A stretch of 21,007 nucleotides of DNA from Planctomycetaceae bacterium (GTDB taxonomy: Bacteria; Planctomycetota; Planctomycetia; Pirellulales; Thermoguttaceae): positions 1 to 21,007 of the forward strand of contig JAITDV010000119.1 in the NCBI GenBank assembly GCA_031282385.1, read 5' to 3'. A program made the translations under genes and the position numbers. Positions within the stretch are counted from its first letter, which is position 1. The number at the start of each line of letters is the position of its first letter. This document shows positions 13,535-21,007 of the stretch, piece after piece. The notes under the pieces were generated by a model that was given only the letters and a program-made list of their open reading frames with translations, was not told the DNA's origin and did no database searches.

Positions 13535-16500
13535 TTGAAACCGAAAACATCATCAAAAAAGAATTTTGGCATGATTGCCGTTTTATTAGGATTGGTAATA
13601 ACATTCGCCAACGTTATTTCGTCAAATGGAGTTGTTGCGCAAGTTACCGGTAATCCTTCTGTCGTAAATCGTGGTTATATTGCGCCGAATCTGCAACAGA
13701 CACAGCCGCCGGTTAATTACTCATTGCAACCGCTTGCAACCAATCCTCCAGCGGCTCAGCCATATCCCCAACCCAATCCCGCGAATTTAAATTACCCGCA
13801 GCCAACCCCCAATTACCCGCAACCCAATCCCGCAACTCCGAATTACACGACTCCCGCATCTAATTATCAAACCATCAATGCCGGTAGTTCTGCAGCGATT
13901 AATCGTCAACCTATTGCTAATTTACCGACGTCTCTTGAGCAAGCACGTTTGATCAGTACGCAGAAACTTTACAATGCCAGACGTGCTATTGCGGCGCGTG
14001 ATCTTGGTAAAGCAGAGCAACTGGCGGTTGAAGTGCAGAGGATGAATTTGCAATACCAACCCAACGAAGACAGACCGGAAGTAATAATTGCACTCATCAG
14101 GCAACAAAATGCTATTGACGAATTTGCACGTGCCAACGGAGTAACCGAACAATTCCGGCGCCGTTATGCGATATTTTTGTTGTCTCAGGCAAATGCGCTT
14201 TTGAATTACGGCGATGTTGAACTGGCAGCAGAGTTGAACAACACGGCGATTGCCCAAAATGTACTTTACAGTGAAGCGGACAATAAAAATGGAATAAGTC
14301 CGCAAGCAGTTGCCAACCGTATCAATGACATTAAAAATTATCGTTTATCGATTGCCGCGCAAAATCAGAGCAACATCAATACGCAAAATCTAAACCAACC
14401 TCTTTCCTACACTGCCCAACGCGACCTAAACAGAGCAATACCTATTTTGAAAAGTGCGCGTGCGGCAATTGATAATGGAGATCTTGAACGTGCCAGGAGT
14501 CTTTGTGCTTATGTTCAGGAGATGCAGTTACCTGATTCGTTGTTTCCGTCGAATATTGACAGTCCGAAGAAGTTGCTTGGCGATATTGCAATAAAATCGC
14601 AGTCTGTAAAGCAACACGTTTATCCGCCTACTAATCCCAATTCTGCCCCCAATATTGCGCCAACTACGCCCAATATTGCGCCGAACCGTACTGCTCCAAT
14701 TAATGTTACGAATAATAATGGCGTTACTGCGCCGGCATCTTATCCGCAAAACAATCACCCTGAATTATCGGACGCCGCTTACAATGAGCAACTTGATACA
14801 ACTCGGACACGGCACGCAACTGAATTGCCTGATACATCAGATTTTGTTACCCAAGCGAAACAAGCTCGTGAAAAGGCAATGCAGCAATTGAGCAATGAAA
14901 TTATTAGAATGATTTCGGAAGCAAAACGGTTGATGAATGAGAACCGGCATGAGGATGCTGTCGGCGTGTTGAACAAGGCAAGACAACGAATAGACGAAAC
15001 ACAACTCGATGATGCTACAAAGATCACTTATTATCGAAATATTGAAGACGCGTTGCGGACAACGAATAAACATATTGATCGGCACAGACCTCAAATTGAA
15101 TTAGAAGCGAGAAATCAAGAAGTCTGGACCAAATTGAAAAACGAAAGTGAAGCCGTACGCAGCAGAGAAGAGCAAATAAAAACGTATGTCGAAGAATGTG
15201 CGAGGTTGAATGCTGAGCAAGAATATGATCAGGCGATTTTGATTGCGAAAAAGGCGCGTGATTTTGCGCCGAACGAAACTGTTACACAACTTTTATTGCA
15301 ACACACGCAGATGCTTGCCAATGTTCGCCGCAGTGAGCGTAACCGTGAATTGAAGAGTGAGATGTTTCTTACGGCAATGCACGGAGTTGATGGCTCTAGT
15401 ATTATTCCTGAAAGTGTTTTTATGCGTGATATTTCTTATCCAACAGATTGGGATGGGATCAAGAAGAGACGTCTATCAACCAGCGACTTGTACGACCGCC
15501 CCGAGTCTGAAAAGCAAATTATAAGAAAGCTTGAAACGCCGGTTTCATTTAGTACGGATCGTCCGATTGCGTTTAGGGAGTTTATTGATTTGCTTAGGGC
15601 GCAGACGGGGTTGAATATTGATGTTAATTGGACGGAGTTGGCGGACGCATATATTACATCGGATTCGCCGGTGTCGCTTAGGTTGGTGAGTGAGATAAAG
15701 TTGAAGAATGTGTTGAATCAGGTGCTTGGTCAACGCGGATTAGCGTATGTGGTCAAGAATGAAATATTGAATATCACAAGCGCACGTCAAGCTCGCGGAC
15801 AACTTATACAAAAGACTTATTATATTGGTGATTTGATTATGCCGATGCGTGATTTTGATGGGAGTTCGCCGCATGATATGATAAATGTAATTGAGCGGTC
15901 TATGGACCAATACAAGGGAAATCAGTTTTACAAATGGAATCCCGCAATACCTGTTGCACTAAATAATACGCCAATGGGAATGACGCCGAATAATGGATAC
16001 GCTGTGAATACAAACTTAACGCCGGGTATGATAAACGCACAAGTAAGCGGCGGAACTTTGAACGGAAACGGAAATGGAACGACATTTACTAACACTTCCT
16101 CAAACGATCCCAATATAATAAACGGAGCAGCCGGCGGCGGAGGTGCTGATTACGATACGATTATTAAATTGATAAAGAATGTTACTTCGTGGGGTAGTAG
16201 TGATAATGATGGTGCTAATATTGAGCAATTTGATCCGAGTAAGAGTATTGTTGTACGTCAGACGGAAGAGATTCATTCGGAGATTGTTGAGTTGTTGAGT
16301 CAGTTGCGTAAATTGAGTGATTTGCAAATAGCGGTTGAGGTGCGGTATATTACGATTAGTGACGATTACTATGAGAAAATGGGAATTGATTTTCAGGCAA
16401 AAATACGTAATGACGGCGCATCGAACAAGGTTATACTTTATGATGACGAGTCCTCTAGTTCTGATTCCGGTGATAGTTCAAGCGGCAGTAGTTCGCGGAG

Positions 16501-17371
16501 TGGTATAGCAAAGGGCGACAATGTTACGGTTGGTTTGCAAGGTCCGAGTCAATTCCAATTTGATTTATCGATACCAATTTCGCAAAATACTTATGGTCTT
16601 GCTGATCCTATGTATGGCGGATTTAATCCTGATTCCGGTCTTCGTATGGGTTTTGCGCTTTTGAGTGATATTGAGGCATACTTTTTTATAAACGCAACAC
16701 AAGGCGATTCACGCAGCAACGTTTTGCAAGCGCCCAAAGTAATGATTTTCAATGGTCAACAAGGTTCGGTGGTTGACAGTACGCAATCTCCGTTTGTTAC
16801 GAGTGTGGTTCCGGTGGTTGGTGATTTTGCAATTGGTTACCAACCTATTATTGCAGTTTTGAATGACGGTCATGTTATGACTGTTCGAGGTACTGTATCG
16901 CCGAACAAACAATATGTGCGTTTAACTTTGGAGCCGCGGTTTAACACAATAACAAAAGTGTCAACATTCAGATATGTTGGTGATGAGAACGCGACTGATT
17001 CGACTACTGCGACAGGTTCGGAGGCTTCGGACAGTGGTACTGCAGTTGCAGATGAACGCAGAGGAACAACAAAAACTACTACTCGTCAAATTTCCGGTGT
17101 TACGATTCAGCAACCGATTATGGCTTCGTTTTCCGTACAAACTACCGTGAGTGTACCTGATGGCGGTACTATTTTAATGGGCGGTATAAAAAGATTACGT
17201 GAGGGTAGAATTGAATCAGGAACACCGATTTTGGACAAAATTCCTTTCATCAACAGATTATTTATGAACACCGCAATTGGTAGAGACACTTCAAGTATTC
17301 TAATGGTAGTAACGCCAAGAATCATTATTCAAGAAGAGGAAGAAGAATATTTAACAGGCATACGCCCGTAA
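13535..17371 (+). CDS. Very large secretin (GspD/PilQ-type outer-membrane channel)
   Basis: 1278 residues from TTG 13535. This start is chosen over an in-frame TTG at 13469 because AAAGGAG (13521-13527) sits seven bases upstream and translation then begins with a textbook signal peptide (basic MKPKTSSKK, hydrophobic core, cleavage near VVA-Q at about 35). Order: Pro/Asn/Tyr-rich linker (about 50-112); helical TPR-like repeats with LARDLGKAE- and NGDLERARS-type motifs (about 129-350); a second Pro/Asn linker; a charged helical region (about 436-610); an STN/N0-like domain (about 667-752, FREFIDLLRAQTGLNIDV); a Gly/Asn linker; a secretin N-domain (about 902-948) interrupted by a Ser-rich insert (about 971-992); and the C-terminal secretin core (about 1036-1265) with VPDGGTILMGG and TPILDKIPFINRLF. 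The core builds the multimeric outer-membrane gate of type II secretion or type IV pilus systems. No gspE, gspF or pseudopilin genes are adjacent. At twice the usual length, the N-terminal half is the odd part. Confidence 0.9.
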   Translation: MKPKTSSKKNFGMIAVLLGLVITFANVISSNGVVAQVTGNPSVVNRGYIAPNLQQTQPPVNYSLQPLATNPPAAQPYPQPNPANLNYPQPTPNYPQPNPATPNYTTPASNYQTINAGSSAAINRQPIANLPTSLEQARLISTQKLYNARRAIAARDLGKAEQLAVEVQRMNLQYQPNEDRPEVIIALIRQQNAIDEFARANGVTEQFRRRYAIFLLSQANALLNYGDVELAAELNNTAIAQNVLYSEADNKNGISPQAVANRINDIKNYRLSIAAQNQSNINTQNLNQPLSYTAQRDLNRAIPILKSARAAIDNGDLERARSLCAYVQEMQLPDSLFPSNIDSPKKLLGDIAIKSQSVKQHVYPPTNPNSAPNIAPTTPNIAPNRTAPINVTNNNGVTAPASYPQNNHPELSDAAYNEQLDTTRTRHATELPDTSDFVTQAKQAREKAMQQLSNEIIRMISEAKRLMNENRHEDAVGVLNKARQRIDETQLDDATKITYYRNIEDALRTTNKHIDRHRPQIELEARNQEVWTKLKNESEAVRSREEQIKTYVEECARLNAEQEYDQAILIAKKARDFAPNETVTQLLLQHTQMLANVRRSERNRELKSEMFLTAMHGVDGSSIIPESVFMRDISYPTDWDGIKKRRLSTSDLYDRPESEKQIIRKLETPVSFSTDRPIAFREFIDLLRAQTGLNIDVNWTELADAYITSDSPVSLRLVSEIKLKNVLNQVLGQRGLAYVVKNEILNITSARQARGQLIQKTYYIGDLIMPMRDFDGSSPHDMINVIERSMDQYKGNQFYKWNPAIPVALNNTPMGMTPNNGYAVNTNLTPGMINAQVSGGTLNGNGNGTTFTNTSSNDPNIINGAAGGGGADYDTIIKLIKNVTSWGSSDNDGANIEQFDPSKSIVVRQTEEIHSEIVELLSQLRKLSDLQIAVEVRYITISDDYYEKMGIDFQAKIRNDGASNKVILYDDESSSSDSGDSSSGSSSRSGIAKGDNVTVGLQGPSQFQFDLSIPISQNTYGLADPMYGGFNPDSGLRMGFALLSDIEAYFFINATQGDSRSNVLQAPKVMIFNGQQGSVVDSTQSPFVTSVVPVVGDFAIGYQPIIAVLNDGHVMTVRGTVSPNKQYVRLTLEPRFNTITKVSTFRYVGDENATDSTTATGSEASDSGTAVADERRGTTKTTTRQISGVTIQQPIMASFSVQTTVSVPDGGTILMGGIKRLREGRIESGTPILDKIPFINRLFMNTAIGRDTSSILMVVTPRIIIQEEEEEYLTGIRP

Positions 17372-17377
17372 TAATTC

Positions 17378-17728
17378 GTAACTATTCAATCGCGGAATTT
17401 AATTGTTTAAGAAAAAGGTTTAGGGAATAGGAACGAACAGACAAAACGCTGCGTTCTAATGTAAACAATCCTTATTTATCCAAATTCCCTTACAGACAAC
17501 GCCTTCCCGATGCGCCATTATGCTCTTTCGATGATGAATTTAAGACAATATCAAACAAAACATAAGAGTATAAGAGCGCGTCGGGAGGGATGGAATTGCG
17601 GGCTACTAAGGATAATTTGACAAATAAGGGTTGGAATGTTAGAGCCGTTCGTAAAATTATGTTGTCCCGCGCGGACTTAAAGTGTGAACAGTTTAAAAAC
17701 ACACACAACCTAATCGTTACATTTTTTC
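17378..17728. repeat. Family C-type repeat region filling the secretin-mtaB gap
   Basis: It begins seven bases after the secretin stop codon with GTAACTATTCAATCG. Positions 17378-17465 then match the left half of the element at 3185-3275 (TTTAATTGTTTAAGAAAAA, TTAGGGAATAGGAACGAAC, AAAACGC). Near the other end are a solo family B end (AAAGTGTGAACAGTTTAAA, 17679-17697) and CTAATCGTTACATTTTTT (about 17701-17718), a weak inverted match to the left end. Two further weak inverted segments (CCTTATTTATCC near 17470, ACAAATAAGGGTTGG near 17620) lie between. The minus-strand 72-codon frame (17490-17708) is repeat-derived. Confidence 0.5.
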
Positions 17729-18958
17729 TTAGTCGGCAAATAAATTTTCGTTTTGGGATTTCTTGACGTCAATATTTTCAATCTTACCGATGTTGTGTTT
17801 TTTAGTTGTTTTTATCGGTAAGTATCTTTCTGTTGTGCCGGTTTGTTCCGTCTCAAATAAGACTTGCACACTACGACCAACAAACATTGACGCATAATCC
17901 GAACGTAAACCCGCTGCAATATCAGATAAATATTGTACTCGCTCATAAATCTTTCTTTGAGGTATCTTGTCCGCAAACTTCGCGGCGTCTGTCCCTTGAC
18001 GCGGACTGTAACGAAAAATATGAACCTTAGAAAAACCTAGCTCCCGAACAACCTCACAAGTTCTCGCAAATTGTTCGTCTGTCTCGCCAGGAAAACCAAC
18101 TATTACATCTGTTGTCAATGATAAACAATCAAATAAACCCAATAGCCGCTTGCAGCAAGAAATATACTCGCCGCTAGACCAACGGCGGCGCATCCGAAAT
18201 AACACTTCATCATCGCCGCTTTGCATTGGAATATGTAGATGAGGACAAATCTTACCCGTGTTGTTCAACATCAACTCCACCAACTCTGCCGAAACCTCAA
18301 CAGCCTCTATACTCGATAACCGAACTCGAAAATCTCCGGAAATACCAATAACACCCTCAACCAATTTCACAAGATTACTACTACTTGAACCAGATAAATC
18401 AACACCATAATGCCCCAAATGAATCCCCGTCAACACAATCTCACTATAACCGTTGCCCACCAATCTCCGAACCTCCACCAACACCTCATCCAACAACCGA
18501 CTACGAAGAACAGAACGCACCTTCGGAATAATACAATAAGAACAACCAACCCTACAACCATCTTGCACCTTAACATAAGCTCGATGACGTTCCCCAAACT
18601 TACTTATTCCTGTCGGTAACTCTCGCAAACCCTTGTCTAACAAAAATTGAGTTACCCATTCTTTATCAGTTGCCGCCGTAGTTATACCGCCAATTTGCAA
18701 AAATTGCTCCGCATTACGCCTAACTGCACAACCAAAAACAATAACCTCCGCACCACGATTCTCACGAATCAAACGACGAATCAACTTACGTCCCTTCGCC
18801 TCACTCTCCGCCGTAACCGCACATGTATTCAAAAACACAATATCCGCAATCCCGCCTCCCACTAACTCAACATAACCAAGACGACGTAAACCCTCCCGCA
18901 AATACTCCGATTCATATTGGTTGACCTTGCAACCAAGCGTATAAAGTTTGAAAAACAC
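17729..18958 (-). CDS. mtaB: MtaB-like tRNA A37 methylthiotransferase (radical SAM)
   Basis: About 409 residues from GTG at 18956-18958. With this start the N-terminus has the family's usual length before the YTLGCKVNQYES motif; a TTG at 19028-19030 would add 24 unusual residues. The N-terminal domain has its three cluster cysteines (C10, C46 in NTCAV, C77 in FGCA). The radical-SAM cluster motif CRVGCSYC (C135, C139, C142) follows, then LTGIHLGHYGVD, LHIPMQSGDD and VIVGFPGETDEQF, and a C-terminal TRAM-like domain (about 350-409) for RNA binding. MtaB adds a methylthio group to threonylcarbamoyl-adenosine 37 of tRNA. TLGCKVNQYES and the IHLGHYGVD block favour MtaB over MiaB or RimO. No Shine-Dalgarno is visible. 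It stands alone and is transcribed towards the secretin. Confidence 0.88.
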   Translation of the reverse strand: MFFKLYTLGCKVNQYESEYLREGLRRLGYVELVGGGIADIVFLNTCAVTAESEAKGRKLIRRLIRENRGAEVIVFGCAVRRNAEQFLQIGGITTAATDKEWVTQFLLDKGLRELPTGISKFGERHRAYVKVQDGCRVGCSYCIIPKVRSVLRSRLLDEVLVEVRRLVGNGYSEIVLTGIHLGHYGVDLSGSSSSNLVKLVEGVIGISGDFRVRLSSIEAVEVSAELVELMLNNTGKICPHLHIPMQSGDDEVLFRMRRRWSSGEYISCCKRLLGLFDCLSLTTDVIVGFPGETDEQFARTCEVVRELGFSKVHIFRYSPRQGTDAAKFADKIPQRKIYERVQYLSDIAAGLRSDYASMFVGRSVQVLFETEQTGTTERYLPIKTTKKHNIGKIENIDVKKSQNENLFAD

Positions 18959-19447
18959 TTTGCAATATTTTGTTAATCTAATTTGACCGCCGCCAAAACC
19001 AATAACACACACAAAATTACATATCGGCAATCACACATCTATAAATTCACAACTCAATTTGCAAATTTGTACGCCGAATTTAATTGCATAAATTCTACTC
19101 GATATATAGTCCAATTGTTCTCTCTTATAATTGACGAATTGCATAAGTAATGTAAAATTGCCGTTCAACCGATCAAAATCGCATATCATTGCACTCACAA
19201 TTAGATCAATTTAATTGAAGTAATGTTAATTAGAGGTTAGGGAGTGAAGGAATAAAATAGAGGCAAAATACATCGCGCGTTTGTACTCGGTAAAAATAAA
19301 GTATTGAATTTGGCATTCTATTAGGAAACATAATCTCCTAACCCACATCCTTTAACACTTAACCATTTTGAAAGAAATATGATTTCATATTGTTGACCAA
19401 GTAAAGTCAGCAGCTAAATAGCATTTTTTTATTGTAACAAAATAACA
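18959..19447. other. Divergent intergenic region between mtaB and the zinc-ribbon gene
   Basis: About 490 AT-rich bases holding the leaders of two divergent genes. A possible plus-strand promoter is listed at 19131-19158. At 19219-19290 there is a degenerate family C interior (AATTAGAGGTTAGGGAG, then GTAGAGACGC-like arms reduced to TAGAGGCAAAATACATCGCGCGTTTGTAC). No structured RNA that I can name. Confidence 0.4.
19131..19158 (+). promoter_or_regulatory. Possible promoter upstream of the zinc-ribbon/Nudix pair
   Basis: TTGACG (19131-19136) and TAAAAT (19153-19158) match the sigma70 -35 and -10 at five of six positions each, with a 16-base spacer. It would leave a leader of nearly 290 bases before ATG 19448, which is long, so the call is weak. 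Confidence 0.28.
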
Positions 19448-20083
19448 ATGACAAAAAATCTTTATAAATTTCCGTGTTCATGCGGATCAGAACAACTAAT
19501 AGAAATTTCACAAGCCGGTGCAGAAATCAATTGCCCTGATTGCGGAACCGTGCGCGTCGTACCAACATTGCTGAAAATCAAACAATTGGAAAAAGTCATA
19601 GATAACCCAAACAAACGGCGCGAAGAAACCGGCGTATTACGGCGCGGCTTCTTCTGGTTTGGATTAATTTTATTGTTGCCGTCAATTGTTGCCTTGATAT
19701 TATTCACGATTTCCTATCCGCAACCCCGCGACGTCTCAACCAAAAAAGTTTACTTCTCCTACGGAGAAACAATACTCTACCAAAATTCAACACCAATCCC
19801 GCAACATGAACATGTTATACTATGGGCAACCGATGCAGAAATTGACATGATGTTGCCATTTGACTTGTACAGGTATTTCGACGTCCTCAAATCAGGAGCA
19901 AACTTCAGCTACAATTTCCAAATGAATTATCAAGAGTTGAAATACATTTATTACACGCGAATAGCTATATCGGTAATTCTAGTTTTGTTGTCGGCTGCAA
20001 GTATCATAACATCGTTTTTCTTGCCCAAACGCAATATTGTCATAGACGGCTGGACTGGAAACGAATGGGAAAGAAAAAAATAA
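19448..20083 (+). CDS. Zinc-ribbon protein with two membrane helices, function unknown
   Basis: 211 residues. The N-terminus is a compact zinc ribbon FPCSCGSEQLIEIS..CPDCGTVRVVP with ligands C10, C12, C29 and C32. Membrane helices lie at about 68-90 (FFWFGLILLLPSIVALILF) and 170-192 (RIAISVILVLLSAASIITSF); between them is a domain of about 80 residues, probably extracytoplasmic. The C-terminus (GWTGNEWERKK) is basic. CxC..CPxCG ribbons of this kind, joined to membrane segments, are familiar from planctomycete genomes, but no function is known to me. ATG 19448 has no Shine-Dalgarno. The Nudix gene starts 32 bases after its stop codon on the same strand, so co-transcription is likely. Confidence 0.8.
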   Translation: MTKNLYKFPCSCGSEQLIEISQAGAEINCPDCGTVRVVPTLLKIKQLEKVIDNPNKRREETGVLRRGFFWFGLILLLPSIVALILFTISYPQPRDVSTKKVYFSYGETILYQNSTPIPQHEHVILWATDAEIDMMLPFDLYRYFDVLKSGANFSYNFQMNYQELKYIYYTRIAISVILVLLSAASIITSFFLPKRNIVIDGWTGNEWERKK

Positions 20084-20115
20084 ATAAACAAAATTAACAA
20101 AACCACTAATAATAT

Positions 20116-20811
20116 ATGGAAGAACGCGTACTTGTAGTCCCAACAGAATTGTTTCGACAACTCGGATACTTCAACGGCTTTTCACGCAATGCAATACGTT
20201 ATTGCGGAGAGCTTCTTTCGTTTAAGAATGTTTTATTTCGGTTGCGGAATGAAGTTGAGAGCGATCCGAATTTCAAACAGCTGATACCTTACATGATTTT
20301 TTCTTACCGCGATCCCAATTCACGAATTCAACTATTTCAATATGTCCGCGGCAAAGGCGCAGGTGAAAAACGCCTTCACAGTAAACGAAGCGTCGGAGTT
20401 GGAGGGCATATTTCGTCTGATGATTTGATTGGTACAAATAACTCAAACGAAAACGGCAATTTCGATTCGTTTGGAAATTGCTTGAGCAAATCGGACGGCG
20501 TTGTGTCGCGGGATTTCTATAGGGAAGGAATGTTGCGAGAGTTGAGAGAAGAAGTAGTTATTGGTTCAAAATACAAAGAATCTTGCGTCGGATTAATAAA
20601 CGATGACAACTCAGAGGTTGGTTCTGTTCACTTGGGCATAGTACACCTGTTCGAGCTTGAACAACCTATCATAAAATCTAATGAAGAAGATTTAATAGAA
20701 TCAGGTTTTGTGCCGGTTGATGAAATGTTGCGTGATTTAAGCGGATTCGAATCATGGTCTGCAATATGCATCGAATCTCTGTTCGGACAAAGTATGCCGC
20801 ACGTAATATAA
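20116..20811 (+). CDS. Nudix-family predicted phosphoesterase (COG4112-like)
   Basis: 231 residues. The N-terminal part (ERVLVVPTELFRQLGYFNGF) and the core QLIPYMIFSYRD..LFQYVRGKGAGEKRLHSKRSVGVGGHIS match a Nudix-like family found in planctomycetes and other bacteria. The Nudix helix is REGMLRELREEVVIG (136-150), with REUxEE at R141-E146 and the catalytic glutamates present. The final glycine of the Nudix consensus is Val here. Between GGHIS (96-100) and the helix lies a polar, Asn/Ser/Gly-rich insert (about 102-130) which I believe is longer than in relatives. C-terminal blocks GLINDDNSEVGSVHLGIVHLFEL and GFVPVDEMLRDLSGFESWS are also typical. Substrate unknown; Nudix enzymes usually hydrolyse nucleoside diphosphate derivatives. 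The stop codon lies at the edge of a family B repeat. Confidence 0.85.
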   Translation: MEERVLVVPTELFRQLGYFNGFSRNAIRYCGELLSFKNVLFRLRNEVESDPNFKQLIPYMIFSYRDPNSRIQLFQYVRGKGAGEKRLHSKRSVGVGGHISSDDLIGTNNSNENGNFDSFGNCLSKSDGVVSRDFYREGMLRELREEVVIGSKYKESCVGLINDDNSEVGSVHLGIVHLFELEQPIIKSNEEDLIESGFVPVDEMLRDLSGFESWSAICIESLFGQSMPHVI

Positions 20812-20895
20812 ATTGCATGACTCAAGAGCGTAAAAGCCTGCTTTACGATAGGTAAGCAGGCGAAGGTAAATGAAATTTAAAGTGTGAACAGTTTA
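20802..20895 (-). repeat. Family B hairpin repeat, copy 5
   Basis: A reverse-orientation copy: CGTAATATAAATTGCATGACTCAAGAGCG, hairpin GCCTGCTTTACGATAGGTAAGCAGGC (8-bp outer stem), then AATGAAATTTAAAGTGTGAACAGTTT. The first bases correspond to the CGTACTATAAATT end segment of other copies, so the Nudix gene's stop codon (20809-20811) appears to lie within the repeat. Confidence 0.72.
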
Positions 20896-20933
20896 TAAAT
20901 AGTTGTCCCTGAAAAAGTCTTTTTGTTGTTTTA

Positions 20934-21007
20934 ATGGTAGCCAACTTGTTCGCGGCGAGTTCGTTTGAGCATCTGAATGGGGACTCCTTGTCAATTAATT
21001 TTGATAA
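20934..21007 (+). other. Possible start of a gene running off the window
   Basis: An open frame begins at ATG 20934 (MVANLFAASSFEHLNGD...) and stays open to the window end. The minus strand over the same stretch is also open in one frame up to a stop inside the family B hairpin. Neither is long enough to choose between them, and there is no Shine-Dalgarno. Confidence 0.2.

Noticed and set aside
17490..17708. 72-codon minus-strand ORF between the secretin and mtaB
   Set aside because: Its N-terminus (CVFLNCSHFKS) is a translation of the family B end and the rest of a repeat-rich gap; no start signal or recognisable domain.

Overview
The window looks like bacterial chromosome from an AT-rich member of the Planctomycetota. 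This is an inference from gene content: a secreted ThuA-domain protein, a UvrA-type ABC half with a long C-terminal extension, a very large Asn/Pro-rich secretin, a COG4112-like Nudix protein, CxC/CxxC zinc-ribbon membrane proteins and an ExbD/TolR protein. Many genes lack a visible Shine-Dalgarno and several use TTG or GTG starts. No rRNA, tRNA, CRISPR array, integrase or transposase gene was recognised.

Layout, left to right: a truncated foldback repeat and other repeats (1-394); a secreted ThuA-domain protein (398-1282, minus); a repeat-rich gap; an unrecognised 362-residue protein (1805-2893, minus) with a good sigma70-like promoter; a UvrA-like protein with one ABC module (3345-5669, minus); a doubtful small ORF (5800-6108); a coiled-coil zinc-ribbon protein (6152-6889); a CheY-type receiver (7185-7553); a membrane PH-domain protein (7798-8388); a secreted fusion of a metallo-beta-lactamase-fold hydrolase with a glutathione peroxidase (8791-10236); an alpha-D-phosphohexomutase (10438-11970); an orphan ExbD/TolR (12027-12494); a kilobase of repeats (12495-13468); a 1278-residue secretin (13535-17371); an MtaB-like tRNA methylthiotransferase (17729-18958, minus); a zinc-ribbon membrane protein (19448-20083) and a Nudix protein (20116-20811), probably co-transcribed.

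The genes are mostly unrelated housekeeping or envelope functions. Two possible short operons are visible: phosphohexomutase-ExbD and zinc-ribbon-Nudix. No multi-gene defence or biosynthetic system is evident.

The most striking content is non-coding. At least three families of short, non-autonomous, MITE-like palindromic repeats fill most intergenic gaps. Family A is a 192-232 bp foldback element with 18-bp terminal inverted repeats and apparent 3-bp target duplications. Family B is about 100-140 bp, with a CCTGCTT/AAGCAGG hairpin and ACTGTTC/GAACAGT ends. Family C has GTAACTATTCA/TGAATAGTTAC-type ends, and some copies carry a palindrome of up to 28 bp. These repeats repeatedly sit at gene 3' ends, and in at least two cases the repeat sequence contains the gene's stop codon.
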